Shown here: one piece after another, positions 1 through 8,880 of the stretch
Numbering within the stretch: the first letter of the stretch is position 1
Layout of the letters: each line of letters starts with the position of its first letter
Assembly (NCBI RefSeq): GCF_023155095.1
Contig: NZ_JAKNDA010000002.1
Span: forward strand, 434,001-498,000
Length of the DNA stretch: 64,000 nucleotides
Source of the DNA: Idiomarina aminovorans
GTDB taxonomy: Bacteria > Pseudomonadota > Gammaproteobacteria > Enterobacterales > Alteromonadaceae
Direction of reading: 5' to 3'
The notes under the pieces: model-generated
Seen by the model: the letters and a program-made list of their open reading frames with translations, nothing else
The model's database searches: none
Told to the model about the DNA's origin: nothing
Translations under genes and position numbers: made by a program

Positions 1-1598
1 CTGAGCTGGGTATTACCATTCCGGTCGGCAAAGATTCTATGTCGATGAAAACTCAGTGGCAGGAAGACGGTGAAGACAAAGCGGTTACCGCGCCAATGAG
101 CCTGGTAATCACCGCTTTTGGGCGAGTGAATGATATTCGCACAACCTTAACGCCGCAACTGCGCACCGACAAAGGCCAGTCGCATTTAATTCTGATTGAT
201 TTAGGTAAAGGTCAGAACCGGTTAGGCGGCTCTGCACTGGCGCAGGTGTATCAGCAGTTAGGTCAGCGCACGCCGGATTTAGACGACACTGACGCCTTTA
301 AAACCTTTTTCAATACCACCCAGCAGTTGGTGACCGAGGGCCGTTTACTGGCCTACCACGACCGCTCCGACGGTGGCTTGTTCACTACTGTCGCGGAAAT
401 GGCTTTTGCCGGAAACTGCGGTGCGACAGTCGCGCTGGACGAGTTAGGTGAAGACAACTTGGCGACTCTATTTAATGAAGAGCTGGGTGCTGTCATTCAG
501 GTCAGTGATGAGCAATATCAGCAAGTGATGGAGGCTTACAAAGCCGCCGGTCTGGGTGACTGTGTTAAACGGATTGGTGAGCCGACCCATGAAGACGCTA
601 TTGTCTTTACTCGGAACGGACAGGATGTGCTCGCGCAAAGCCGCACACACTGGCGCACGGTATGGGCAGAAACTACGCACCAAATGCAGTGCCTGCGTGA
701 TAATCCGGTGTGTGCTGACGAAGAGTTCCGCTTGAAACAGCGTGCTGATAACCCGGGGTTACTGGCCGACTTAACGTTTGACCCTTCGGAAGATGTGGCG
801 GCACCTTATATTGCTAAAGGTGTGGCGCCTAAAGTCGCGATTCTGCGTGAGCAGGGTGTGAATTCGCATTATGAAATGGCAGCGGCCTTTGATCGTGCTG
901 GATTTGAAGCCGTTGATGTTCACATGAGTGATATTCTGGCGGGGCGTGTGTCGCTGGATGACATGCAAGCGCTGGCAGCTTGTGGTGGCTTCTCTTATGG
1001 TGACGTATTAGGCGCCGGAGAGGGCTGGGCTAAGTCTATTCTGTTTAATGACCGAGCACGCGAGCAGTTTGAAGCCTTCTTTAAACGAAACGATACGCTG
1101 GCTCTGGGTGTGTGTAACGGTTGCCAGATGTTATCCACGCTGAAGTCTCTGATTCCGGGGACTGAGCACTGGCCGCGTTTTGTAACCAACCGCAGCGAGC
1201 GCTTTGAAGCACGCTTTAGTCTGGTTGAGGTTCAGGAGTCTAAATCTATATTCCTGGGTGATTTAGCCGGTTCGCGGATGCCCATTGCGGTGTCTCATGG
1301 TGAGGGCCGGGCTGAATTTGCTAACCCTCAGCAGCAGTCGCAACTGGAGCAAAGTGGACAGGTCGCCTTGCGTTATATTGATAACTGGGGCGAAGTGGCG
1401 GAGCAGTATCCGGCTAACCCGAACGGTTCACCCAAAGGTATTACGGCTGTGACCAGTGACGATGGACGTGTCACGGCGATGATGCCACACCCTGAACGTG
1501 TGTTCCGAACTGTTGCTAACAGCTGGCACCCGGACGAATGGGGCGAAGACAGCCCGTGGATGCGCATGTTCCGCAACGCCCGCAAGCACATCGGCTAG
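1..1598 (+). CDS. purL: Phosphoribosylformylglycinamidine synthase, C-terminal part (5' end outside window)
   Basis: PurL catalyses the ATP- and glutamine-dependent conversion of FGAR to FGAM in purine synthesis. The reading frame is open from base 3, before the first ATG at 39, and the residues there ([12 protein letters not shown]) are a conserved internal PurL motif, so the gene starts upstream of the window. About 531 of the roughly 1,300 residues of the large single-chain PurL are present. The C-terminal class I glutamine amidotransferase domain is complete: the nucleophile Cys is in GVCNGCQ (codon 1113-1115) and the His and Glu of the triad are in PHPER (codons 1488 and 1494). The stop codon lies in the left arm of a hairpin. 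Confidence 0.97.
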   Translation, partial: ELGITIPVGKDSMSMKTQWQEDGEDKAVTAPMSLVITAFGRVNDIRTTLTPQLRTDKGQSHLILIDLGKGQNRLGGSALAQVYQQLGQRTPDLDDTDAFKTFFNTTQQLVTEGRLLAYHDRSDGGLFTTVAEMAFAGNCGATVALDELGEDNLATLFNEELGAVIQVSDEQYQQVMEAYKAAGLGDCVKRIGEPTHEDAIVFTRNGQDVLAQSRTHWRTVWAETTHQMQCLRDNPVCADEEFRLKQRADNPGLLADLTFDPSEDVAAPYIAKGVAPKVAILREQGVNSHYEMAAAFDRAGFEAVDVHMSDILAGRVSLDDMQALAACGGFSYGDVLGAGEGWAKSILFNDRAREQFEAFFKRNDTLALGVCNGCQMLSTLKSLIPGTEHWPRFVTNRSERFEARFSLVEVQESKSIFLGDLAGSRMPIAVSHGEGRAEFANPQQQSQLEQSGQVALRYIDNWGEVAEQYPANPNGSPKGITAVTSDDGRVTAMMPHPERVFRTVANSWHPDEWGEDSPWMRMFRNARKHIG

Positions 1599-1627
1599 CG
1601 AGTGCTGGAGGTTGCAGGCACTCGCTA
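1596..1627 (+). terminator. Hairpin spanning the purL stop codon
   Basis: TAGCGAGTGC (1596-1605) and GCACTCGCTA (1618-1627) are a perfect 10-bp inverted repeat with a 12-nt loop. It begins at the purL stop codon. No T-run follows, so it is a possible rho-dependent or processing hairpin rather than a classic intrinsic terminator. Confidence 0.45.
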
Positions 1628-1715
1628 TCCTGCCATCCATGGCCTTCGACACTCCTACAGCAGAAAGCCCACGGGTTCTTGCAGCTCGCGCCTGTCTTGT
1701 AGACTGACGTTTACG

Positions 1716-1997
1716 TCAGGTACGTGCTGTTATTTTTATACCTAACGCTTTCGTTACAGCTAGTACACTTTTAAGGGTTGGGTTGCCTTTGTCACTGAAG
1801 GATCGGTACAACTGCTCTCTGGAGAGCCCTGTTTCCTGTGCTAACGCTGTCATACCTTTTGCTTTCGCTGCGATGCCGATAGCGTTAGCGATATAACCTG
1901 CGTCTTCTGTTTCCAGAGCATCGGCAACGAAAGCTGCAACAGATTCTGCATCCGCTAAATAAGAGGCTGCATCAAATTTTCTGAAAGTCGTAGCCAT
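1716..1997 (-). CDS. Antitoxin of HI1420/HigA-like type (XRE helix-turn-helix)
   Basis: A 93-residue protein beginning MATTFRKFDAASYL. The open frame continues upstream to 2066, but the start at 1997 gives the usual family N-terminus and length. The C-terminal half (GMTALAQETGLSREQLYRSF, then NPTLKSVLAVTKALGIKI) is typical of the 'addiction module antidote' family. Such proteins bind and neutralise the cognate RNase-like toxin and repress their own operon. It lies downstream of the toxin and overlaps it by 26 nt, so the order is toxin first, as in HigBA systems. A small inverted repeat (1703-1718) overlaps its stop. Family assignment is by motif recognition. Confidence 0.88.
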   Translation of the reverse strand: MATTFRKFDAASYLADAESVAAFVADALETEDAGYIANAIGIAAKAKGMTALAQETGLSREQLYRSFSDKGNPTLKSVLAVTKALGIKITART

Positions 1998-2298
1998 TGT
2001 TATTGCTCCAGTACTCGTAAAGTAAGTGCGCTTTTTTGATGTCTCTTCGCTGGCTCTTTTTGTCACCTCCGGCGAGGAGTAAAATTAGCACACCTTGATC
2101 TTCATAAAAGTAAACCCTGTAGCCTGCACCCAAATGCATTCGGAGTTCACTTAATCCGTGCCCAATAGGCTTTATGTCGCAAGACAACCCATCTATTAAT
2201 TTACTAATATGCGAAATAATTCGGCCTTTTATCGTAGGGTCCTTTATACCTGACAACCATCGCCGAAATTTATTGGATTCATATACCGATAAGCTCAT
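1972..2298 (-). CDS. RelE/HigB-superfamily toxin, HI1419-like (addiction module killer)
   Basis: A 108-residue protein. The open frame extends to 2418, but an internal ATG at 2298 (MSLSVYESNKFRRWL) gives the standard family length. The upstream 40 residues look non-coding, and neither start has a strong Shine-Dalgarno. The signature segment LLLAGGDKKSQRRDIKKA is the hallmark of this family, and GYRVYFYED forms the preceding strand. These proteins are related to ribosome-dependent mRNA interferases. It forms a two-gene locus with the overlapping antitoxin at 1716-1997 and is transcribed away from the HipBA locus that starts at 2529. Confidence 0.85.
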   Translation of the reverse strand: MSLSVYESNKFRRWLSGIKDPTIKGRIISHISKLIDGLSCDIKPIGHGLSELRMHLGAGYRVYFYEDQGVLILLLAGGDKKSQRRDIKKAHLLYEYWSNNNGYDFQKI

Positions 2299-2479
2299 TG
2301 TAGTTTTTAAAATACACTTTGGCAAATAAGATGAATAAACTAACAGAGTAGTGAAAGCGGGTATGTAAGCTGAAGAATTGAAATAGTGTAATTGTTTAAT
2401 GGCTATGTAGGCCGACATTCACGTCAAAGCCAGTTCTCACCTGATCTGAACATAAGGCTACCCTAGTTCATTATATCTG

Positions 2480-2500
2480 CTATAATAGTGACGATTATAG
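2480..2500 (+). promoter_or_regulatory. Inverted repeat overlapping a -10-like TATAAT upstream of hipB
   Basis: CTATAAT (2480-2486) and ATTATAG (2494-2500) are perfect 7-bp arms around a 7-nt spacer, ending 28 nt before the hipB start. The left arm contains TATAAT. A repressor bound here would block the promoter, as in known hipBA autoregulation. No convincing -35 is visible. Confidence 0.5.
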
Positions 2501-2528
2501 GTAAATAAAGGCTAAAAACATTACTATT

Positions 2529-2804
2529 ATGACACTGATTCTTAACACCGCATACGATACTCAGCTTGATCTTAAAGAGCACATACAGCAACAGCGAAAA
2601 TCACAAAAGCTGTCGGTTGAAGCTTTGTCGGAAAAGTCGGGCGTGCCTTATAGTACGATTCGTAAGTTTGAGCGCACAGGAAACATCTCTTTGCGCCAGT
2701 TTTTAATGCTGGTAGAAGCTTTGGGTGAACTGAATCAGCTGAGGCAATTTCTGCAGCAGGAAAAAGCGCCTAAAACCATTGATGAGGTTTTGAACAATGC
2801 TTGA
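2529..2804 (+). CDS. hipB: HipB-like antitoxin / XRE-family repressor
   Basis: A 91-residue protein with one helix-turn-helix: about residues 14-70, LKEHIQQQRKSQKLSVEALS followed by EKSGVPYSTIRKFERTG. The C-terminal tail is hydrophilic. It overlaps the start of the HipA-like kinase by 8 nt, the typical antitoxin-then-toxin arrangement with translational coupling. By analogy with HipB it should bind operator DNA upstream of its own gene, where a perfect inverted repeat exists at 2480-2500, and hold HipA inactive. Assignment rests on the HTH and the partner gene. Confidence 0.88.
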   Translation: MTLILNTAYDTQLDLKEHIQQQRKSQKLSVEALSEKSGVPYSTIRKFERTGNISLRQFLMLVEALGELNQLRQFLQQEKAPKTIDEVLNNA

Positions 2805-4038
2805 TACCCCACTTCAGGTAATACGAACCTTGTCGGATGGTAAAAGGATTGCTCTTGGCACTCTGGCTGAGAATAAATCGGGCGTTTATTTTCAGTATCA
2901 CGATGACTATTTGAAGCAACACAAAACATCTTTGTCGCCGTTCAATTTAAAAGCGACAACTGAGCTTCAAAAAGCCCCACGGCAACCACATTATGGTTTA
3001 CATGGTGTGTTTGCGGATAGCCTGCCTGATGGTTGGGGACTTTATCTGATGGACAGAGTATTTCGAAAAAATGGCTATAACCCACAGAAAATATCGGCAC
3101 TGGAGCGACTGGCTGTTATTGGTTCGGACTGTTTGGGCGCGCTTTCTTATGAACCAAAAACGTCTTTAAGAGAGCTGAGTCGTGATGATATTGCTATAAG
3201 AAAATTGGGTCAGGAAGCGGTAAAGGAGTTTGAAGGTACTGAAACCGATCTTATTGAGCACCTGCAGGCAGCCGGAGGCTCGGGTGGTGCTCGCCCGAAA
3301 TTAAATGCAACATTGCTTAACGATGGCCAATACTCGACTGATCCAAAGGCGAAAGGGCAGAAGTTGATTGTGAAGCTCACTTCGGAACGTTTTTTATTAA
3401 AACACGAAGAAAGTCTGGTTGAGTATTTGTATTTAACTATGGCGAAAAAACTCGGGATTGAGGTGCCGGAGTTTGAGCTTATTGATGCGGGTAATGGTCA
3501 ATTCTGGTTACAGCAGACGCGGTTTGATTGTTCTGAAAGTGGCCGCTACCACATGTTGTCAGCCGCGGGCTTACTGGATGCTTCTTTCCGGGAACCTTCT
3601 TTAGATTATGTCGATTTAATTAAGGCCACACGGATTATGTGTGGTGTTGACGAAGCAAAGAAACTGGTTAAACGGGCATTATTTAATTATGTGAGCGTGA
3701 ATCAGGATGATCACTCAAAGAACTTTAGCTTCCTTGCTAATGATAAAGATGAGTGGCGGTTATCGCCTTGTTACGACATTGTTTATAGTCCGTCTTCTTA
3801 TGGCGAACATATGACAGCGTTTAACGGTAACGGAACTTATCCTGATAAGAAGGTTGCGTTAGAGCAGATGGCCGGACAGGCAGGGTTTGGCAACAGTAAA
3901 CCGCTGTATCATATGCTGGAAGAAATTTATGAACAAACCCAAAGCTTTAAGACCGATGCTAAAGCTCTCGGAGTTTCTGCTAGCCTCATTGAGACGATCG
4001 AAAATGATATTGGTTCGCGTAAACGTCGCTTGACGTGA
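2797..4038 (+). CDS. hipA: HipA-like serine/threonine kinase toxin
   Basis: A 413-residue protein, close to the usual HipA length of about 440. HipA kinases phosphorylate aminoacyl-tRNA synthetases such as GltX and induce dormancy. The N-terminal HipA domain includes GLHGVFADSLPDGWG, followed by a glycine-rich loop GGSGGARPK. The catalytic segment VNQDDHSKNFSF places the likely catalytic Asp at residue 304, and SPCYDIVYS gives the metal-binding Asp327. Both match the two-Asp arrangement of HipA kinases, so the protein looks active. It is convergent with the MBL gene, with 16 nt between the stops. Confidence 0.92.
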   Translation: MLDTPLQVIRTLSDGKRIALGTLAENKSGVYFQYHDDYLKQHKTSLSPFNLKATTELQKAPRQPHYGLHGVFADSLPDGWGLYLMDRVFRKNGYNPQKISALERLAVIGSDCLGALSYEPKTSLRELSRDDIAIRKLGQEAVKEFEGTETDLIEHLQAAGGSGGARPKLNATLLNDGQYSTDPKAKGQKLIVKLTSERFLLKHEESLVEYLYLTMAKKLGIEVPEFELIDAGNGQFWLQQTRFDCSESGRYHMLSAAGLLDASFREPSLDYVDLIKATRIMCGVDEAKKLVKRALFNYVSVNQDDHSKNFSFLANDKDEWRLSPCYDIVYSPSSYGEHMTAFNGNGTYPDKKVALEQMAGQAGFGNSKPLYHMLEEIYEQTQSFKTDAKALGVSASLIETIENDIGSRKRRLT

Positions 4039-4054
4039 AATCACAACCGTCAGG

Positions 4055-4804
4055 TTACAGCACGACCGTGTTTTTATGTGGTGGGTTGTCAGCTAAGGTT
4101 TTGCGTAGAGCAGTTTCGTAGCTGGGTTTCAGGTGAGTAACCCAAAGCTCAGCAGGTTGTTGCTCTAAGCTTTTTAAGGCATTCTCCAGCAAACTCGGGG
4201 TCATGTGTTTGGTTTTTTCAGCAACGTGCAGTAATTCATCGGGAAACGCGCATTCCAGCATTAAGGTATCAATAGGGCCCAGGCGGTTAAGCTGCTCTGT
4301 CAACTGCTTGCCGGCGATGGTATCGGCAGAAAAAACAAAGTGTTTGCCTTGGTTTTTAACGCTGTAACCCAAGGTTGGCACACTGTGCTCTACCGCAAAG
4401 GCGTTAATTTCCATACCCTCAAGTTCAATACTTTGCCCCGGATGAATTTCCTTAAACTTCAAGATAGCGTTGGGGCCTTGGGTCATGGTACTCAGCTCAG
4501 GCCAGATGTCGCCGTTAAAAATGTTATTTTTGAGCTTTTCCAGGGTATGAGCCTGCGCGTAAACTGTTACGGGTAAGTGCTCACTTCCGTACTGATTACT
4601 TAAAAACGTGGGGAGTGCGGCAATGTGGTCCATATGCGAATGGGTCAGAAATACATGACGAATTTGGTGCATTTGCGCCAGACTGAGTTGATTCAGACCC
4701 GTACCGGCGTCAATCAAAATATTATGATTGAGCTGAATGCAGGTTGAACCGCCTTTGTTGTCACCGCTGAGCCCGCCGCTGCAGCCAAGCACTTGAATAT
4801 TCAC
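4055..4804 (-). CDS. MBL-fold metallohydrolase, RNase Z / class II cyclic-nucleotide phosphodiesterase-like
   Basis: A 249-residue protein with no signal peptide. The metal motif THSHMDHIAALPTF has the HxHxDH signature of the metallo-beta-lactamase fold, with further likely ligands at VEHSVPTLGY, SADT and THLKP. The start MNIQVLGCSGG and the overall pattern fit the RNase Z/ElaC-like branch that includes cytoplasmic 3',5'-cyclic nucleotide phosphodiesterases. Which substrate it uses cannot be decided from sequence. It is divergent from the DUF998 gene, sharing a 67-nt intergenic region. Confidence 0.75.
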   Translation of the reverse strand: MNIQVLGCSGGLSGDNKGGSTCIQLNHNILIDAGTGLNQLSLAQMHQIRHVFLTHSHMDHIAALPTFLSNQYGSEHLPVTVYAQAHTLEKLKNNIFNGDIWPELSTMTQGPNAILKFKEIHPGQSIELEGMEINAFAVEHSVPTLGYSVKNQGKHFVFSADTIAGKQLTEQLNRLGPIDTLMLECAFPDELLHVAEKTKHMTPSLLENALKSLEQQPAELWVTHLKPSYETALRKTLADNPPHKNTVVL

Positions 4805-4871
4805 AATTCGTTCCCATCTTGGTTTACACTGTAGTGAAAGATTATCACATTAATACAGCCGAGGAGGCTAC

Positions 4872-5504
4872 ATGCAAAACGCACCCACGAAAAGCTCTCC
4901 CGTTATGCCGCAACTTATTATTTTGACCTTATTCTGGATTGGTTTGCAATTAGTGGCGACCTGGGTAAAAGACGACTTTTCTCATGTTAGCCAATACATC
5001 AGCGAAATTAATGCCACCAGCAGCACCGCAGCGGGTGCCTTTGGCTGGGTCGGTTTTATTCCGCTGGCACTCATTGCCTTCGGCGTGTTGCTCACTGCCC
5101 GGCCGCATCTACGAGTACAAGGTATTAGCCATCTGGGCTGGTCATTATTGTTCTTCTATCCGGTTGCTTACCTCGGCGCGGCGCTGGCGCCTTGCGATTT
5201 AGGCTGTCCTGCCGATGGCTCCAGTTCTCAGGCATTACACAATGTTATTAGCATAGTGAGTTATTTTGGTTTTGCGCTGGGTACCTTATTACTGGCGTTT
5301 ACACCTAAAACGACCTGGCCGGTACGTACGGCTTTTGTGCTGTTGTCTGTGATTATTGCTTTAGGCTTTGTGTTAATGATTAGCCCGGAACTGGCTGAAG
5401 TGCGCGGAGCCATTCAGCGCTACCTGGAGCTTGGGCAGTTGGTGGTTTTCTGGTTGTTACTGTGGTTGAAACCGGCAGAAGCCAACGGAGGCACTGATGA
5501 GTAA
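4872..5504 (+). CDS. DUF998 family integral membrane protein
   Basis: A 210-residue protein preceded by a strong GAGGAGG ribosome binding site. It has about six hydrophobic segments (roughly residues 12-32, 52-72, 85-107, 123-143, 150-170 and 187-203). The motif VSQYISEINATSS before the second helix and ALAPCDLGCP are typical of DUF998 proteins, whose function is unknown. Its last 8 nt overlap copA, so the two are probably translated from one message. A role alongside copper export is only suggested by this position. Confidence 0.8.
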   Translation: MQNAPTKSSPVMPQLIILTLFWIGLQLVATWVKDDFSHVSQYISEINATSSTAAGAFGWVGFIPLALIAFGVLLTARPHLRVQGISHLGWSLLFFYPVAYLGAALAPCDLGCPADGSSSQALHNVISIVSYFGFALGTLLLAFTPKTTWPVRTAFVLLSVIIALGFVLMISPELAEVRGAIQRYLELGQLVVFWLLLWLKPAEANGGTDE

Positions 5505-7761
5505 ATCCGTTCGTTTAAGTGTTGAAGGCATGAACTGCGCGTCCTGCGTGGGGCGTGTCGATAAAGCGCTGAACGCTCTGGACGGTGTTGAGGATGCGTC
5601 AGTGAACCTGGCCTCGGACAGTGCGGAAGTGACTTACTCTGACAAGCTGTCTGTTGATGATTTGACTGAGGCAGTCAAAGGCGCTGGCTATGATGCTCAT
5701 GAAGTGCTCGATCGCGATCAGCAGATGCGCGAACAGCGTCAGCAACAAGCGCAGGAAATGGGAACCTTAAAGCATCAGTTATGGCTATCAACGCTGCTGA
5801 GTTTGCCGGTGTTTATATTAGCCATGGGCAACCACATGGTGCCGGTGTTTTCCGAGTGGGTGCATAACGCCTTTGGTTTACAAAACAGCTGGTGGGTGCA
5901 GTTAGTGCTTACTACGGTGGTATTGGCGTTTCCGGGCGCTCGTTTTTACAAATTGGGCATTCCTGCGCTAGCGCGTGGCGCTCCGGATATGAATTCATTG
6001 GTAGCCTTAGGCGCAACAGCGGCCTGGGGCTATTCGGTGGTGGCAACGCTATTACCGTCCTGGCTGCCAAGCGAGTCAGTGAACGTTTACTTTGAAGCAT
6101 CGGCGGTTATTGTCACCCTGATTCTGGCCGGGCGTTTTATGGAAGCGCGGGCGAAAAGCCATACCTCAGATGCGATTCAGCGGTTAATGAGCTTGCAAAG
6201 TAAAACCGCGCGGGTAGTGCGCGATGGCGACGTGACCGAAGTGGATATCGCTGAGCTGGGTAAAGGCGATGAAATTGAGGTGCGTCCGGGTGAGCGTATT
6301 GCTCTCGATGGAGAGGTGTCGTCCGGCGACAGCTATGTGAATGAAGCCATGATAACCGGCGAACCCGAACCGGTGCATAAGCAAAAAGAAGACAAAGTGG
6401 TGGGCGGCACGCTCAATGAAAAGGGCACCTTGCGCTTTAAAGTGACGGCTACCGGTGAAGGTACGGTGCTGGCGCAGATCATCCGTATGGTGGAGCAGGC
6501 ACAGGGCAGTAAACTGCCGATTCAGGACACGGTTAACCGTATTACCTTGTGGTTTGTGCCGGCAGTGATGCTGGTTGCGCTGCTGACTTTTGTGGTGTGG
6601 TACTTCGCGGCAAGTGAGTCAGCGCTTACTTTTGCGCTGGTCAACGCGGTGGCTGTGCTGATTATTGCCTGCCCTTGTGCCATGGGGCTGGCGACGCCGA
6701 CTTCCATTATGGTGGGGACCGGCCGTGGCGCTGAAATGGGCGTGCTGTTCCGTCAGGGCAGTGCCTTGCAGGCGTTGCAGCAGTCAAAAGGTGTTATTTT
6801 TGATAAAACCGGCACCCTGACTGAGGGCAAACCGACGATTACCGACTGGATCACGCTGGGCAATTTTGATGAAAAAGAAGTGCTGCGTCTGTCGGCATCG
6901 GTTGAAGCGAAGTCAGAGCATCCTACAGCAGAAGCTTTGGTTAAGTATGCGAAAAAGCAGGACGTAAAAGTTTCGGAAGCGGATGCCTTCGAGGCCATTT
7001 CTGGTTTGGGTGTTACCGGTAAGGTGGATGGAAAAACGCTTTATATTGGTACCAGTGAACTGATGCAGGATCAGCAAATCAGTCTTGATAGTGACCCCGC
7101 CGAGGCGAAAGAATGGCAGGGAAGCGGTCGTACACCCATTTATGTGGCTGTTGATAGCAAGTTAGCAGCGGTTTTCACTCAGGACGACCCGATAAAGTCC
7201 AGCGCCAAAGAGTTGATCAAGCGCCTGCATGCCGACGGTTTAAAAACCGCAATGGTTACCGGCGACGCTGAATCTACTGCAAAACGCATTGCCAAAGAAC
7301 TGGGCATTGGCGAAGTGGTGGCGAACGTAAAACCTGATGGCAAAGTAGACGCGGTGCAGCGTCTGAAGAAGGCATGGGGGCAGGTGATATTTGTCGGTGA
7401 CGGCATTAATGACGCGCCGGCACTGGCGTCTGCCGATGTGGGTTTTGCAATTGGTACCGGCACCGACGTGGCCATTGAGTCTGCCGATGTGGTGTTAATG
7501 TCCGATAACCTGACCGTGGTGCAACAAGCGTTTGCGCTGTCGGAAGCGACCATGCGTAATATTCGCCAGAACTTATTCTGGGCATTCGCCTATAATACCG
7601 CGCTGATACCGTTGGCGGCCGGTGTCTTGTATCCATTTTTCGGTATTTTGCTGTCACCGATGCTGGCGGCAGGCGCCATGGCGCTCTCCAGTGTGTTTGT
7701 GATAACCAACGCGCTGCGTCTAAAAACCGTGAGTTTAGAAACATCAGCTGGCAAGGAATAA
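5497..7761 (+). CDS. copA: Copper-exporting P1B-type ATPase
   Basis: A 754-residue inner-membrane pump for Cu(I). One N-terminal heavy-metal-associated domain carries GMNCASC (Cys14 and Cys17). Eight membrane segments are expected. The ion-binding CPC motif (IIACPCAMGLATPT, residues 392-394) is in helix 6. The phosphorylated Asp436 is in DKTGTLTEG, a TGEP actuator motif is present, an HP dipeptide occurs in KSEHPTAEAL, and GDGINDAPAL is the hinge motif. Length and motifs fit CopA rather than ZntA, whose helix 6 motif differs in context. It overlaps the upstream DUF998 gene by 8 nt and precedes murI by 6 nt. No CueR-type operator was identified. Confidence 0.95.
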   Translation: MSKSVRLSVEGMNCASCVGRVDKALNALDGVEDASVNLASDSAEVTYSDKLSVDDLTEAVKGAGYDAHEVLDRDQQMREQRQQQAQEMGTLKHQLWLSTLLSLPVFILAMGNHMVPVFSEWVHNAFGLQNSWWVQLVLTTVVLAFPGARFYKLGIPALARGAPDMNSLVALGATAAWGYSVVATLLPSWLPSESVNVYFEASAVIVTLILAGRFMEARAKSHTSDAIQRLMSLQSKTARVVRDGDVTEVDIAELGKGDEIEVRPGERIALDGEVSSGDSYVNEAMITGEPEPVHKQKEDKVVGGTLNEKGTLRFKVTATGEGTVLAQIIRMVEQAQGSKLPIQDTVNRITLWFVPAVMLVALLTFVVWYFAASESALTFALVNAVAVLIIACPCAMGLATPTSIMVGTGRGAEMGVLFRQGSALQALQQSKGVIFDKTGTLTEGKPTITDWITLGNFDEKEVLRLSASVEAKSEHPTAEALVKYAKKQDVKVSEADAFEAISGLGVTGKVDGKTLYIGTSELMQDQQISLDSDPAEAKEWQGSGRTPIYVAVDSKLAAVFTQDDPIKSSAKELIKRLHADGLKTAMVTGDAESTAKRIAKELGIGEVVANVKPDGKVDAVQRLKKAWGQVIFVGDGINDAPALASADVGFAIGTGTDVAIESADVVLMSDNLTVVQQAFALSEATMRNIRQNLFWAFAYNTALIPLAAGVLYPFFGILLSPMLAAGAMALSSVFVITNALRLKTVSLETSAGKE

Positions 7762-7767
7762 ACAGAC

Positions 7768-8514
7768 ATGAAAGTCGGAGTTTTTGATAGTGGTGTCGGT
7801 GGCTTAACGGTAGTCCGGTCGTTGCAGCGCAGTGGTTGTTTCAGCGAGCTGTTGTATTACGGTGACACCGCGCGAGTGCCGTATGGCAGTAAAGACAGCA
7901 ACACGGTAACCCGCTACGCACTGGAAGCGGTAGAATTTTTTAACGGTGCCGACGTTGACTGCTTGGTGGTGGCCTGTAATACCGTGAGTGTCACCGCGCT
8001 GCAGCAAATGCAAAAGTTCTCGAATAAGCCGGTGTATGGTGTACTGGAGCCGGGTGTAATGGCACTGCAGCAGTTGCAGGGCATTGATACCAGCGCTCGT
8101 GTGCTGGTTATTGCTACACGTTCTACCATTAATTCTGGTGCTTACCAGCAGCAAATTCACGCGCTGGGTTACAACCAGGTGGATGCGATGCCCACGCCAT
8201 TATTTGTGCCCATTGTTGAAGAGGAACTCTACGACGGCCCCATACTGCAGGAAACCTTCAAACATTATTTCAGCCAGCTGGAAAGGCCTGACGTGGTGCT
8301 GCTGGGTTGCACGCATTTTCCGTTAATTGCTGAGAGTATTTCGGGCTACTTTAATGGTGCAAAAACCATTCATTCCGGCGAAGCCATGTTGGTCTGGTTA
8401 AAACAACAGCTGGACTTAAGCGCCCAGTTTGAAACCACCCCATTGCACATTATTGCTACCGAAAACGTCGACGCTGTAAAACGTACCGCTACCCGCTGGG
8501 GGCTGGCGCTTTAG
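7768..8514 (+). CDS. murI: Glutamate racemase
   Basis: A 248-residue cytoplasmic enzyme that converts L-glutamate to the D-glutamate used in peptidoglycan. VFDSGVGGLTVV at the N-terminus contains the acid-base Asp, and the two catalytic cysteines are Cys70 (VVACNTVS) and Cys181 (LLGCTHFPLI). YYGDTARVPYG is also conserved. It follows copA by 6 nt and probably shares its transcript. A strong hairpin lies 66 nt after the stop. Confidence 0.95.
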   Translation: MKVGVFDSGVGGLTVVRSLQRSGCFSELLYYGDTARVPYGSKDSNTVTRYALEAVEFFNGADVDCLVVACNTVSVTALQQMQKFSNKPVYGVLEPGVMALQQLQGIDTSARVLVIATRSTINSGAYQQQIHALGYNQVDAMPTPLFVPIVEEELYDGPILQETFKHYFSQLERPDVVLLGCTHFPLIAESISGYFNGAKTIHSGEAMLVWLKQQLDLSAQFETTPLHIIATENVDAVKRTATRWGLAL

Positions 8515-8580
8515 CTGAATGAGTGCTGCAGTTGAAAAGGCTCTTATGGAGGACGCCCGCAAGTACATCCCTGTAGGGCT

Positions 8581-8608
8581 TGTGCAGCGCCATCCTTGGC
8601 GCTGCACA
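8581..8608 (+). repeat. Long perfect intergenic hairpin after murI
   Basis: TGTGCAGCGCCA (8581-8592) and TGGCGCTGCACA (8597-8608) form a perfect 12-bp stem with a 4-nt loop. There is no T-run, so it is not a canonical intrinsic terminator. Related GCGCCATCC(A/T)TGG-type sequences recur in other gaps of this window. Confidence 0.6.
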
Positions 8609-8802
8609 CCTCCGCAACCTGCCTGCGTACTCATCCAGCGAGGTTTCATCTAGCGCATAGCCGTTGAACTCCTCAAGTCCCGGGCTCTTTCCTTTATCGC
8701 CTCTTGCCGGCAAAGCCCGCCCGTGAATTCATCTAACCACTTAATCCTTTTCCTATTGGATTCTTCTTACTGATCTCTATTCTTAACTTATAAAAAACAA
8801 CT

Positions 8803-8856
8803 TTCCCAAAACGGGAATTTCATTGACAAAAATTCTTTTTTTCCCATAATGGGAAA
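8803..8856 (+). promoter_or_regulatory. higBA promoter with two operator palindromes
   Basis: A consensus -35 TTGACA (8823-8828) is followed after 16 nt by CATAAT (8845-8850). The -10 lies inside a perfect palindrome, TTTCCCAT-a-ATGGGAAA (8840-8856). A second related site, TTCCC-N5-GGGAA (8803-8817), has its centre 38 bp upstream of the first. The promoter therefore sits between and within two copies of the same TTCCC/GGGAA site, as expected for autorepression by the HigA-type protein. Confidence 0.75.
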
Positions 8857-8880
8857 TTACTGGTGGGGATAATTTCTTTT

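Larger units (their letters stand above)
8515..8880. other. Gene-free interval between murI and higB
   Basis: This 366-nt stretch holds a 12-bp-arm hairpin (8581-8608), about 150 nt in which I see no gene or clear signal, and the operator/promoter region of the HigBA locus (8803-8856). The short open frames here are not supported by start signals or recognisable protein motifs. Confidence 0.6.

Noticed and set aside
1498..1707. Plus-strand 69-codon frame across the purL end
   Set aside because: Overlaps purL and the hairpin region in another frame, with no start signal or protein family.
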